Shown piece after piece: positions 22,701-28,363 of a stretch of DNA of 64,000 bases. Under the pieces are notes generated by a model, which was not told the DNA's origin, ran no database searches, and was given only the letters and a program-made list of their open reading frames with translations. Source of the DNA: Arsenophonus sp. aPb (GTDB lineage: Bacteria > Pseudomonadota > Gammaproteobacteria > Enterobacterales > Enterobacteriaceae); the NCBI RefSeq assembly GCF_029873475.1, contig NZ_CP123499.1:310001-374000 (forward strand), read 5' to 3'. The translations under genes were made by a program, and so were the position numbers. The first letter of the stretch is position 1. Every line of letters starts with the position of its first letter.

Positions 22701-23825
22701 TTGGCAAAAAATGAAAATGCAGGCGCGCAGTCGCTGGGCGCAATGACAGCGGAGGCGGTTGGTATGTTGTCGGTCGCCCTGTATAAGAAAGAAGTTAGCC
22801 AACTGACAGAAGACGAAAAATCGACCGTCAGCGCATTTGCCAGCTTATCGGCAGCTATTGCCGGCGGGTTGATTGGAGGAGATAGCCAAAGTGCAGTAAA
22901 CTCAGCTCAGGCGGGGAAGGCGTCGGTTGAGAATAACTTTTTGAGCACCAATCAATTAGAAAACTTTGCTCATAAAGCAAGGACTTGTGTTGGTGATGAA
23001 TGTCAGAAAGTTATTCGAGACATGGTGGATACCAATGTTCGTCAACAGGAAGAAATCAAGGCTGTTTGTTCGACATCACCTGAACAGTGCCAGCAAAAAT
23101 ATGGTTACCTAGTTGAGCAATGGGAAGCGTTTGATACAACGATTAAGAACCTTGCGAAAGATAAATCGTTGGCTGATGAGTTTCGTAATTATATGCCTGC
23201 AGCCTATATGTTGGGCATGGAAGCGGAAGGTATCACTGTTGAACATGGCTGGACAAAGCGTTTTGAAGCAATGGGGTTCGATGCTGAAACGGCACAAATG
23301 ATAGCAACAACACTTCCGGCTATGATAAATGGAGCAAGTGGAAAAGGTGGTAAGGGAACAACCGGTAAACAAACAAATACTTCTAAAGTGGAAGCAGAGA
23401 AAAAAGCTTTAGAAAAAATAGGTAGAATCTCTAAAAACGCAAAAGGTCTCAGTCAAAAGGAAGCTAATTCTGTTTATAATAAACAGTTGATTAAGAATGC
23501 AGAGAAAATCTCAACGGCTAAACCCGGTCAGCAAACAGCAGTACCGAGGGATCTAAATGAACAAACATTTTGGAAGGAAGTACAAGCTAATCCAACGCTG
23601 GGGAGTAAATTGTTGGGTATGAATAAAGACCCTCGTTTTCCAGCATCTGCAGGCTTTCAAAAAATGGAGGCAAAACATAGGCTTCCTGATGGTCAAACAA
23701 TAACCATACACTATCAGTACAATTCAACTACTGGTAAAGCATATGATATGAAAATTATTACATCTCAAAGGGTTCAACAAGATCCGAAACAAGTTATAGA
23801 TACAATAAAGGATAAAATTAAATGA
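13773..23825 (+). CDS. cdiA: Contact-dependent growth inhibition effector CdiA (filamentous haemagglutinin-type TpsA)
   Basis: The 3350-residue TpsA protein has the domain order of CdiA. An extended signal peptide region (MNKLFYRLIFNVARQ) precedes a hydrophobic signal (about 47-70). The TPS haemagglutination-activity domain follows, with NPAGITCNGCGF near 183. A long array of filamentous haemagglutinin repeats (LDNQQGQI type) runs to about 1560. A receptor-binding-type middle region with an aromatic-rich block lies near 1610-1700, then a second repeat region and a pretoxin region. The VENN motif is at 3052-3055 (bases 22926-22937). The last 295 residues are the variable toxin module; its final 90 residues (from NEQTFWKEV) match no toxin family I can name. 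The stop overlaps cdiI by four bases. A near-identical fragment of residues 2775-2839 recurs at 25384-25578. Confidence 0.93.
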   Translation: MNKLFYRLIFNVARQMVMVVADIITGHRTGPVGQTENSMEKATDSRLRWVIKSITTSLWLTFGMVSFNVQSSTIQADSNAPANQQPTIVNSQNGLPQINIQTPNRDGVSRNQYRQFDVDHKGAILNNSSTNVNTQLGGIIQGNDWLAKGQAKIILNEVNSRDPSQLNGFIEVAGKKADVIIANPAGITCNGCGFINADQALLSAGKTLIENGKIKGFAVDKGNINIAGKGYNGNDINYTALIARSVKINAKLHAKDLVITTGKNQLAADGKTILKTDHSAQDEPPEFALDVYALGGMYANRITMRGTEHGVGVRNAGHIAAQAGDISLSADGKITNVGAIIGNQHLAIKSQQMVANGGTLMAEQHINLTAKNAINNTEKGQIVAGENIVAHAEWINSDYGTLVAAGVDSKGKLTSTGSLMVRGQKTVALQGNIVAKQNIVLTGSAIDLSGSAIKAKAMILTATEANIDTKQANILVDNKALLTAKKGLDNQKGQLVANQIVLISPEFINNRQGKLIQQSRFDNRWHTRTLHNQQGEISLAGDTNIVVNELDNQSGRLLIRASKLDIDSQILNNQHGHLTTTGKDATHIKANLLTGQQGEILTNGALKLKSQSINLDQATTQAKNITIQGQNLSHQAGQMRQTGAETGQITLSETLNNQSGNISSQGDLTLNINKLENQQGTIITEKTASLSVVARQSIDNSQGSLIGEKNVFLNTLALTHDDGKLISNQADMLIQTQMLQGRRSNISSNGQLRLTATEVDLTEANTQADNIQFIVNSLNHNRASLTQLGEQQGSIQVAQQLTNRAGDISANGSFVIKAKQLDNLQGKLITKRGDLELIINEDINNQAGLITAEQLLMMSNQALFNHQGHLQATNIDINTHQQQFDNSEGRLHALKKLTLHSGKLANQRGVIQSGSNMLIDTHGQQLSNSQTGDQQGIDAQGSLSIYSGVLKNQQGRIFARQQLNIDSQGLDNRQGLVTSQSDIKLNTTQFDNSQGTIKGQLITLDTHGHSLTNLAKTDEQGIFASQRLALKIGELINYQGHIQANDIALDTQQKRVDNRQGEIIADNTLDAKIGELQNVQGRIQAAKKLQLNSHGQLINNNHSQATGGILSGGSLSLESGKLSNQHGQIQGAQTTKLMTLLLDNQQGQIFSANAFSIDTQQQPLLNQKGILEGKGQVELQLGDFINSQAIIQGKEGLKIDALRIDNQNGTLLSQSIMNINGLALNNSQGLLKSQQNTALSIKQNIDNQQGQILSAADLTIHGQAINNIKGVIQGLNYVALWAQTQIDNSQGWLKANKKLLISSQKITNLATAQAGKGIEGQQISLDSDSLHNQGGVVRAAQTLDAIIRQQLDNSQGMLSVGSQLNISDDGNGQKLRLANQQGVMVSDGSATIIANQLAGAGKLSAQKELSLSLSQWFENQGYIQAGERLVANFKQGFSNHGLLSSLGDLLLTSPMVINNLSGEINGQKSHISVSGNMRNSGLIDGGLTHISAQSLDNIGSGRIYGDLLALAVWRLINDKQADKSAVIAGRNAVNIAVGDLLNRDHALIYSEGNLVIGQALDHQLQATGRAQSVKNHSANIEAAGDLILATERLENKDIHLQLSDQPLEVSREHFNWFDFGNGRRYKIAPRNGNQTRHAINDDGTLNLDVGIDYESSNRWRMFENGNWTKYFYEYDYQRITYKTQLINRDPALITSGKHLTLDGQQLNNENSQVVAGQNLILTGEELNNQETQGVLRITEKGDTIYRYKGGGKWKTRSNHSQYQGVNSEQSLSFNLIEVTEQAGEINKPQLDAAKVNKLTEQTDATADADLAPHFVANIAQQALKDQPNRPLDLPAQQTAVIQLPAISGKVDFTTDKSVDSSPTILASVIKTIEPNIKLPDNSLFKLTPDSDSQYLIETDPRFTHHKKWLSSIEVVTHAQLHKRLADGYYEQRLVREQLMELTGQRRLANYQSDEQQYRALLTSGVAYGERYNLTPGIALSPAQMANLTSDMVWMVNREVLLPDGRIEKVSVPQLYVRARQGDLNGNGALLAGGNVSADITAKLLNSGEIASRQLTDLQSETIHHSGRMQAKTVQLKALKDIQNLGGEIGGADRVSLAAGGDIRSETAQLGDGQSSLLDRPASIYITGDNGQLTLKARQDIKLIASQIANLGAGGKTDIQAGQNIQLATRNVRSAFDYTRNSNNYYRGENATEIGTHIQTQGDLALSAGQDLSARAANLSSGGALSFNIGRDIHITSGVASSDYAKHSKHTDKGFLSSTTTERHHQLTERSAISSRFSGHSINATAGNEIDIHASNLFGTNSVTLKAGAQLNVSTSDETLHETHISKTHNSGLMSTDGLGFSLGANRQKITHDTDNTQKKGSVIGSMAGNVTLTAGAQGTIAGSELIAAKDITITGSDVTITAAENSRTDISRLTTQASGLTLSLGGTTGSALDSMVRTAKSAKQEEDSQLAALKGMKAGLQGVQAGQAARLAAAQGKMPSVAINLSYGRRSSQSTIKTEQNTASGSRLSAGDNLTLTATGRKESSQGQLTVEGSQLAADKNISLLAKNNIDLISASNRQKVNSKNASQGLSMGIGYGTDGWSANVGANKSQGFEKGNSQFFTDSQLNAGQQLTMESGQDTRLTGAQVSGETVKVDVGGDLRLTSQQLIDKYAAKQTSSSLGASISQGGGSLNVYANKSELHSDYQSVDKQTAINAGQGGFAIRVGKHTQLDGAVIGSTAGADKNRLDTATLGFRDSTNRAEYKVDSQSGGFSSGGATVGEQFVTNAAGSLLTNMNNQGKASNTTHSAVSEGQLIIRHQDKQQQAVAELSRDVDKAHVKLKPIFDKQQAQKRIERNQLLGELGQQLTDIAVTEATIRATQEVNKNPMPPSDKERKVARKALKEQGVETNDPTVIDNYIYKQAIQATINGSGWGVGGSNRRIVEAGTALIQGLANGDVNQAVANASAPYIANQIGQHIGEDNKAGRLAAHGIANVALALAKNENAGAQSLGAMTAEAVGMLSVALYKKEVSQLTEDEKSTVSAFASLSAAIAGGLIGGDSQSAVNSAQAGKASVENNFLSTNQLENFAHKARTCVGDECQKVIRDMVDTNVRQQEEIKAVCSTSPEQCQQKYGYLVEQWEAFDTTIKNLAKDKSLADEFRNYMPAAYMLGMEAEGITVEHGWTKRFEAMGFDAETAQMIATTLPAMINGASGKGGKGTTGKQTNTSKVEAEKKALEKIGRISKNAKGLSQKEANSVYNKQLIKNAEKISTAKPGQQTAVPRDLNEQTFWKEVQANPTLGSKLLGMNKDPRFPASAGFQKMEAKHRLPDGQTITIHYQYNSTTGKAYDMKIITSQRVQQDPKQVIDTIKDKIK

Positions 23826-24139
23826 GAATACTAGAATCGGATGGCTCAATTGTTGATATTTTTGCTATATATTGGTTTGGTGATGAAACCTATTTTTACG
23901 GAATGCCTAAGAATTATGGTGGGTTACAGGCATATAAAGCTGATGAAGTGACGGTTATTGATAATAAAATCGATTTTAAAACAGTTTTCTTTTCAAATGA
24001 TGACGCTAAAAGTGTTCATCACTGGGCTTTAATCGAAGAGTCATTATTAGATGATTTACTTGAGCTAGATGAAACTGCCTATAAAAGATTTTTAGATATA
24101 TTAAAATCTGAAGGGCAATTAGATGATAACTTTTATTAA
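23822..24139 (+). CDS. cdiI: Putative CDI immunity protein CdiI
   Basis: This 105-residue acidic protein begins four bases inside the end of cdiA (ATGA overlap), the normal place for the immunity gene that protects sister cells from the CdiA-CT toxin. It has no signal peptide or membrane segment, so a cytoplasmic inhibitor is expected. I recognise no family in the sequence (YWFGDETYFYGMP, then an acidic C-terminus). The functional call rests on position, size and charge. The cdiA toxin end and this gene look lower in GC than the bulk of cdiA, as expected of an exchanged module. Confidence 0.75.
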   Translation: MRILESDGSIVDIFAIYWFGDETYFYGMPKNYGGLQAYKADEVTVIDNKIDFKTVFFSNDDAKSVHHWALIEESLLDDLLELDETAYKRFLDILKSEGQLDDNFY

Positions 24140-24183
24140 TGGTAGGAGACCCAACCGCACACTGGGCTCTCCCTTAACCGCCC

Positions 24184-24411
24184 TCACTCCCCCTCAGCCA
24201 GCCGGATAATAAGTTGTCCGGCCTGGCGGGTGAGGGTGTAGTGGTTACCGACAGTAAACCCTAATTTATTCAGCCAGTTACCGCTAATTACCATCTGTGG
24301 ACTGGGGTTGGGTTTACCGCGGTTAGGTGAATAACCCACTGTATAGTGTCTGGATTTTGCCGCTTTATCTTTAGCTGACTCGGTTTTTACCCTACAATCG
24401 CCTCTAGCCAT
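24184..24411 (-). CDS. SymE-like toxin-family protein
   Basis: The 75-residue product contains YTVGYSPNRGKPNPSPQMVISGNWLNKLGF followed by a short C-terminal beta segment, which is the SymE family pattern (AbrB-like fold; E. coli SymE is an SOS-induced RNA-affecting toxin controlled by the antisense RNA SymR). I use the ATG at 24411 because GGAGG lies eight bases upstream of it; an in-frame ATG five codons earlier would contain that site. It faces the CDI genes and sits next to an XRE regulator. No SymR-like antisense promoter could be identified by eye. Whether it is active is unknown. Confidence 0.75.
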   Translation of the reverse strand: MARGDCRVKTESAKDKAAKSRHYTVGYSPNRGKPNPSPQMVISGNWLNKLGFTVGNHYTLTRQAGQLIIRLAEGE

Positions 24412-24488
24412 CGTGACTACCTCCATTAGTTGCGTGGTTAGCGGTGGTTCCGTGCTTCAACACGGGATCGCCGCATCTGTTTTACATC

Positions 24489-24848
24489 TTACTTCTTGGT
24501 GCTCGCTCTATTGTTGTTACGGGCAAAACGGTTAGCATCGTGTTTTAAAATCAATGACTCCAGTAACACTCTTGCTACTTCTTTCTCTTCCGGTGTGAAT
24601 TGGCTGATGGCTTCAAATTGCAAACGTAGTTCTTCATCGGGATTACGTTCATTCTCGTCAAAAACTAGCGTATCTGCGCTTACAGAAAGTGCACGAGAGA
24701 GCTTGCGGATAATCTCCAGTGTGGGTTGTACTTCGTCAGCTTCATAACGCCGAATCATTGTTACGTGACAACCGGCTTTCTCCGCTAGTGCAGCCTGAGT
24801 AAGCTTACGATCTTTACGTAGGGTTGCCAGACGTTTACCAAAGTCCAT
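24489..24848 (-). CDS. XRE-family helix-turn-helix regulator
   Basis: The 119-residue protein has an N-terminal Cro/CI-type HTH (about 3-58: FGKRLATLRKDRKLTQAALA followed by the recognition helix CHVTMIRRYE) and a short acidic C-terminal segment with a basic tail. Such solo regulators are common beside mobile elements and toxin-antitoxin genes. It is oriented with the SymE-like gene, 77 bases upstream of the ORF limit of that gene, so it might control it. The target is not evident. A CAAGGAA site lies before the ATG. Confidence 0.8.
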   Translation of the reverse strand: MDFGKRLATLRKDRKLTQAALAEKAGCHVTMIRRYEADEVQPTLEIIRKLSRALSVSADTLVFDENERNPDEELRLQFEAISQFTPEEKEVARVLLESLILKHDANRFARNNNRASTKK

Positions 24849-24892
24849 AGAAATTACTCGTCAAGGAAACAGAGCTAGCATTTTAACCCCCC

Positions 24893-25173
24893 TTATTTAA
24901 AATGACGCTTAAATATACCATATGTGCATTTAAAAAGAAACCATAAAAGGTTGCCGGAAAGATTTTAAAATGAACTTTTTATTCTTCTCATCCCTGAATT
25001 TGATAGCGATGAATTGAAACGCACGGTATCTTTATTTAAATGCGACGCTTAAAATACACCATATATGCATTTATAAAGAGTCCATTAAAGCGTATTGACA
25101 AGGTTTTAAAAGGAACTTTTATGCCCCGCATCGCAAAATCTGAACTCGATGAACTCAAATGTACGGTATCTTT
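24893..25173 (+). repeat. Imperfect tandem duplication (about 140 bp, two copies)
   Basis: Copy 1 (24893-25032) and copy 2 (25032-25173) share in order: TTATTTAAA plus GACGCTTAAA, CCATATRTGCATTTA, GATTTTAAAA or GGTTTTAAAA, GAACTTTTTA, GATGAATTGAAA or GATGAACTCAAA, and ACGGTATCTTT. They represent the promoter and first codons of the CHC2-type gene annotated next. Only copy 2 retains its ATG. Confidence 0.75.
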
Positions 25174-25348
25174 GTTGTTATTGGTGAAATTGCAGGGGCA
25201 TACAGTGAAAAAAGCAGGGCAAGTACAGTGTGCTGCGTTGTCCGTTCCAAGACGAAAACACGCCCTCGATGGTGATTAATCCGACTAAAAATCTGTATCA
25301 CTGTTTGGTTGTGGGCGACGGTTTTGGTGATTGACTGGTAGATATAAC
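25121..25348 (+). pseudogene. Frameshifted CHC2 zinc-finger (DNA primase-like) gene fragment
   Basis: From the ATG at 25121 (AAAAGGAAC ribosome site) the frame reads MPRIAKSELDELKCTVSL, then after a shift the next frame reads VLRCPFQDENTPSMVINPTKN followed by LYHC. Together they match the N-terminal CHC2 zinc-finger region of primase-like proteins carried by mobile elements (CPFHxExTPSxxxNPxKNLYHCFGCG). A second shift destroys the HCFGCG part and the zinc-ligand His has become Gln. It ends by running directly into a cdiA fragment, so the gene is broken and truncated. Confidence 0.7.
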
Positions 25349-25578
25349 CGGCAGTGCCCTTGATAGCATGGTGCTCACTGCAAAATAACCAAGGTAAAGC
25401 GAGCAATACCACCCACTCAGCGGTGTCGGAAGGTCAACTCATTATTCGCCACCAGGACAAGCAGCAACAGGCTGTGGCAGAGCTGAGCCGTGATGTGGAC
25501 AAGGCGCATGTAAAACTGAAACCGATTTTTGACAAACAGAAAGCGCAAAAACGGATCGAACAAAATCAGCTGCGAGGA
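25346..25578 (+). pseudogene. Orphan cdiA fragment made of two joined pieces
   Basis: Bases 25346-25383 match cdiA from about 21053 (ACCGGCAGTGCCCTTGATAG). Bases 25384-25578 match cdiA 22095-22289 at a constant offset of 3289 with only a handful of differences. The intervening thousand bases of cdiA are missing, so this is an internally deleted copy. It lacks start, VENN boundary, toxin and immunity gene. It resembles the scars of orphan cdiA-CT modules that follow many CDI loci. Confidence 0.85.
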
Positions 25579-25650
25579 TGTCAATCAGGCAGCAACATAT
25601 AGCTATCTTCATCTATTGGAGTCGGTTCCGGTAGGGGGCGAAATGATACA

Positions 25651-25836
25651 CTAAGCATGAGTGCGTTCCCGGCGAACAATTTCAGTGACCGTATTTTTAC
25701 TTATTCCCAGCTCTTTCGCTATCCAACGATAACTTTTTCCCAATGTGACTAACTCCATCACTTTTGGTGATAATCGGCCTGACTTGGGGCACTCTCCTTT
25801 TTCGCGGCTGTAGTGGCCAAATTCAGTATGCCACTA
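25651..25836 (-). pseudogene. C-terminal HTH remnant of a recombinase/resolvase-like gene
   Basis: On the minus strand an open segment ends at the TAG at 25651-25653 and reads GHYSREKGECPKSGRLSPKV followed by MELVTLGKSYRWIAKELGIS and KNTVTEIVRRER. The layout (basic linker, then xSPxxVxELxxxGxSYRxIAKELGISKxTV) is that of the HTH at the end of serine recombinases. A stop occurs upstream in frame and no catalytic domain is present. A transposase HTH is the alternative. Confidence 0.45.
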
Positions 25837-25849
25837 CAGTAAATCAATT

Positions 25850-26240
25850 TTGCATAGCGTAGACGTTTATGTTGTGCGCAAGAAAAACCGGACACTTTTT
25901 TGAAAGAGTTTTACTAACCATCCAAGCGATATTAAATAAAACACATATTTGTTGGAGTAATAATAGTAATAAATCAAAGACATACCTAGTTAATCCAGTA
26001 AAAAACACATTTCATGGTATCGCATAACTGGATGAGCGAGACTAAAATTGAATGGTTACCAGCCAAATATGCCTAGGATAAAGATTAGATTGTGCTTGTA
26101 GTAAAGGTATATCGTCTGCTTTATGCGATTTAGCGCACGAATTTATTAACAACTTACATTTTAAAAGCGCATACTGAATTGTTTGTTAATTGCAAACAGT
26201 ATAGTTGCACATAAAATAGTTAAGGTATATTAAAGTTAAT
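25850..26240 (+). other. Non-coding interval upstream of the efflux genes, with a possible operator
   Basis: I see no credible gene here. At 26181-26197 an inverted repeat GTTTG-N7-CAAAC lies 44 bases before the HlyD-type start, next to TATAGT at 26200-26205, which could be a -10 element. This could be a repressor operator for the efflux genes; no regulator gene is adjacent. The bases around 25880-25905 (ACCGGACACTTTTTT) may be an insertion-sequence end, unproven. Confidence 0.3.
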
Positions 26241-27212
26241 ATGAAAAGAAGAATATCATTTTTAGTGCTAATCATGCTGATCGTTGTTGCGATTGCAGTG
26301 TTACTTTATACACAAAATAAGCACCTTTTATTACAAGGGGAAGTGGATGCGCCTGAAGTCATCGTGACCTCTAAAGCGAGGGGACGCGTAATTGAGCGTC
26401 ATATTGAACGCGGTGATATGGTAAAAAAAGGCCAATTATTGATCACCTTGGAAAGTCCAGAATTGCAAGCGCAACTAGCGGCATTGAGCGCAGTACGTGA
26501 TCAAGCTAAAGCGCAACTTGATTTATCCTTAAACGGTACTCGCGAAGAGACCATACGCAATGTTCAAGCGGTATTAAAACAGGCCCAATCTCAGTATACC
26601 AATGCAAATAACGAATATATTAGATTGAATAATTTATCGGGTAAAGGCTATGTTTCGGCTAATGAATTAGATAAAGCACGGCGGGCCAAAGATGTCGCTT
26701 TTCATCAGGTAAATAGTGCTCAGGCGCAATTAGATGAAGCTAAAAATGGTGATCGCATTGAATTGCGGAATAAATATGCCGCTGCATTACGACAAACCGA
26801 GCAACAAATGATTGAGTTACAGGTGCAAGTTGATGATTTACTTGTTAAAGCGCCGGTTGATGGTGAAGTTGGCCCTATACCGGCTGAAGTTGGTGAATTA
26901 TTTAATGCCAATAGCCCATTGCTAACACTTGTTCGTTTACCGCAGGCCTACTTTATCTATAATTTACGCGAAGATATTATGGCTTATGTTCGTAAAGGCG
27001 ATAAGGTATCGATACGTGTTCCTGCTTTGCAAGACAAAATTATTACAGCGGAGGTACGCTATATTGCCCCGATGGGAGACTATGCAACTAAACGTGCAAC
27101 ACGAGCAACAGGAGATTTTGATTTAAGAACATTTGAAGTACGCCTTTATCCACTAGAGCCTATTGATGGACTGCGTCCTGGTATGAGTGCACTGTGGGCT
27201 TGGGATAAATAG
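26241..27212 (+). CDS. HlyD-family periplasmic adaptor protein
   Basis: The 323-residue product has an N-terminal membrane anchor (about 5-24) and the membrane-fusion-protein layout: a first lipoyl half (VTSKARGRVIERHIERGDMV, about 43-62), a long alpha-helical hairpin (about 85-195), a second lipoyl half (LLVKAPVDGEVGPIPAEVGE), and a beta-barrel domain. It is of the YhiI/YbhG type that works with ABC-2 exporters. Two ABC-2 permease genes follow in the same direction, so it probably bridges them to an outer-membrane channel. The substrate is unknown; drugs or lipophilic compounds are usual guesses. Confidence 0.88.
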   Translation: MKRRISFLVLIMLIVVAIAVLLYTQNKHLLLQGEVDAPEVIVTSKARGRVIERHIERGDMVKKGQLLITLESPELQAQLAALSAVRDQAKAQLDLSLNGTREETIRNVQAVLKQAQSQYTNANNEYIRLNNLSGKGYVSANELDKARRAKDVAFHQVNSAQAQLDEAKNGDRIELRNKYAAALRQTEQQMIELQVQVDDLLVKAPVDGEVGPIPAEVGELFNANSPLLTLVRLPQAYFIYNLREDIMAYVRKGDKVSIRVPALQDKIITAEVRYIAPMGDYATKRATRATGDFDLRTFEVRLYPLEPIDGLRPGMSALWAWDK

Positions 27213-27220
27213 GTGTTTTT

Positions 27221-28363
27221 ATGACCATAAAAGCGATATGGCCTAATTTTAGGTTTGCTTTTAATCAAGAAATCCAGATTGCTATTCGTAGCCCGATCCT
27301 ACATTGGCTAAGTTGGATATTCCCATTACTGCTATTTATATTAGTAAGCGCTAACTTTTCTGAAGGAACCTTGTTAAATCTTCCTGTTTCAGTCGTTGAT
27401 CATGATCATAGTCTACTGTCAAAAAAGTTAATTCGTAATTTAAATGCAGCGCCACATGCTGATATTAAAGCGATTGATGGCACACTTAATACTTCGTTAT
27501 TAGGTTTAGGCAGCGCTAAAGATTATGCTTTGCTCTATATTCCTTATCATTTTGAAAAGGATGTTCTTACGGGTCGGCAACCGACAGTCAGAATGTATTA
27601 CAATGCCTTATTTTATGCCTCTGGTAGTTATGCTATTCAAGATTTTAGCGGGGTAATTGCAGAATTGAATGCACAATACCGTCCGATATTAGCTTCATCG
27701 ATGGGGCGCAACATACCTCCCTTGGCTAGAGTTAGCCTGTCTTATGATAGTTTGTTTAACCCTAGTGGAAACTATATCTATTATCAGCAATTTGCCGCTA
27801 CCATTCATATGTTACAACTGTTTGTTATCACTTGTACTATCTATGTTATGTCGCGTGGAACAGCATTATTAACCAACAAAACATTTATCAGTGCATTATT
27901 AGGCAAACTGGCGCCTTATACGCTGTTTTTTACCACATTATTATTAATTGAAATTGCTGCACTCTCTTTTTTCTTTGACGCGAGGGTTGCAGGTAACCCA
28001 TTTTACCTTTTTTTGGTGGGCTTTTTTTATGTAACGGCTGCTCAAAGTATTGGTATGCTGCTGTTTGTTTTTACCAAGAGTATTTTTACAGCTTATAGTT
28101 TGATCGGAATGTTAGTCAGTATTGCACTGGCTTTTTCCGGTTTTGCGATGCCAATAATGGCAATGGCTTGGCCGGCACAGATCGTGGCAAATATTCAACC
28201 GCTTACCCATGCATTAAATGTGATGTTTGATATTTTTCTGCGAGAAGTTTCTTTGCTACGTGTCATACAAGTCTGTTTAATATTGTTACTTTATCCTGCT
28301 ATTTGTGCCCTTTTGATCCGTAATCGCCTGTTAACAAGGTTAAGAATGCAGGAGGCATTTTGA
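27221..28363 (+). CDS. ABC-2 type transport permease (first of two)
   Basis: The 380-residue protein has one N-terminal transmembrane segment (about 26-45), a large periplasmic domain (about 50-185) and five C-terminal membrane segments from about 190, the topology of YhhJ/YbhS/YbhR-type ABC-2 permeases. It starts eight bases after the HlyD-type gene and its end overlaps the next permease by four bases. ABC-2 permeases need an ATPase, but none is encoded next to this cluster, which is odd. The partner ATPase may be elsewhere, or the system may be incomplete. Confidence 0.87.
   Translation: MTIKAIWPNFRFAFNQEIQIAIRSPILHWLSWIFPLLLFILVSANFSEGTLLNLPVSVVDHDHSLLSKKLIRNLNAAPHADIKAIDGTLNTSLLGLGSAKDYALLYIPYHFEKDVLTGRQPTVRMYYNALFYASGSYAIQDFSGVIAELNAQYRPILASSMGRNIPPLARVSLSYDSLFNPSGNYIYYQQFAATIHMLQLFVITCTIYVMSRGTALLTNKTFISALLGKLAPYTLFFTTLLLIEIAALSFFFDARVAGNPFYLFLVGFFYVTAAQSIGMLLFVFTKSIFTAYSLIGMLVSIALAFSGFAMPIMAMAWPAQIVANIQPLTHALNVMFDIFLREVSLLRVIQVCLILLLYPAICALLIRNRLLTRLRMQEAF

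Noticed and set aside
13773..23825. Repetitive LDNQQGQ-type pattern as a possible DNA repeat array or CRISPR
   Set aside because: The repeats are diverged protein repeats of the filamentous haemagglutinin region without constant DNA repeats and spacers.
24380..24480. A SymR-like antisense RNA over the start of the SymE-like gene
   Set aside because: No convincing plus-strand promoter and terminator pair could be found by eye.
25040..25279. A 79-codon frame taken as an intact gene
   Set aside because: Its first part is the duplicated promoter region and its end is frameshifted relative to the CHC2 homology; treated as a pseudogene.
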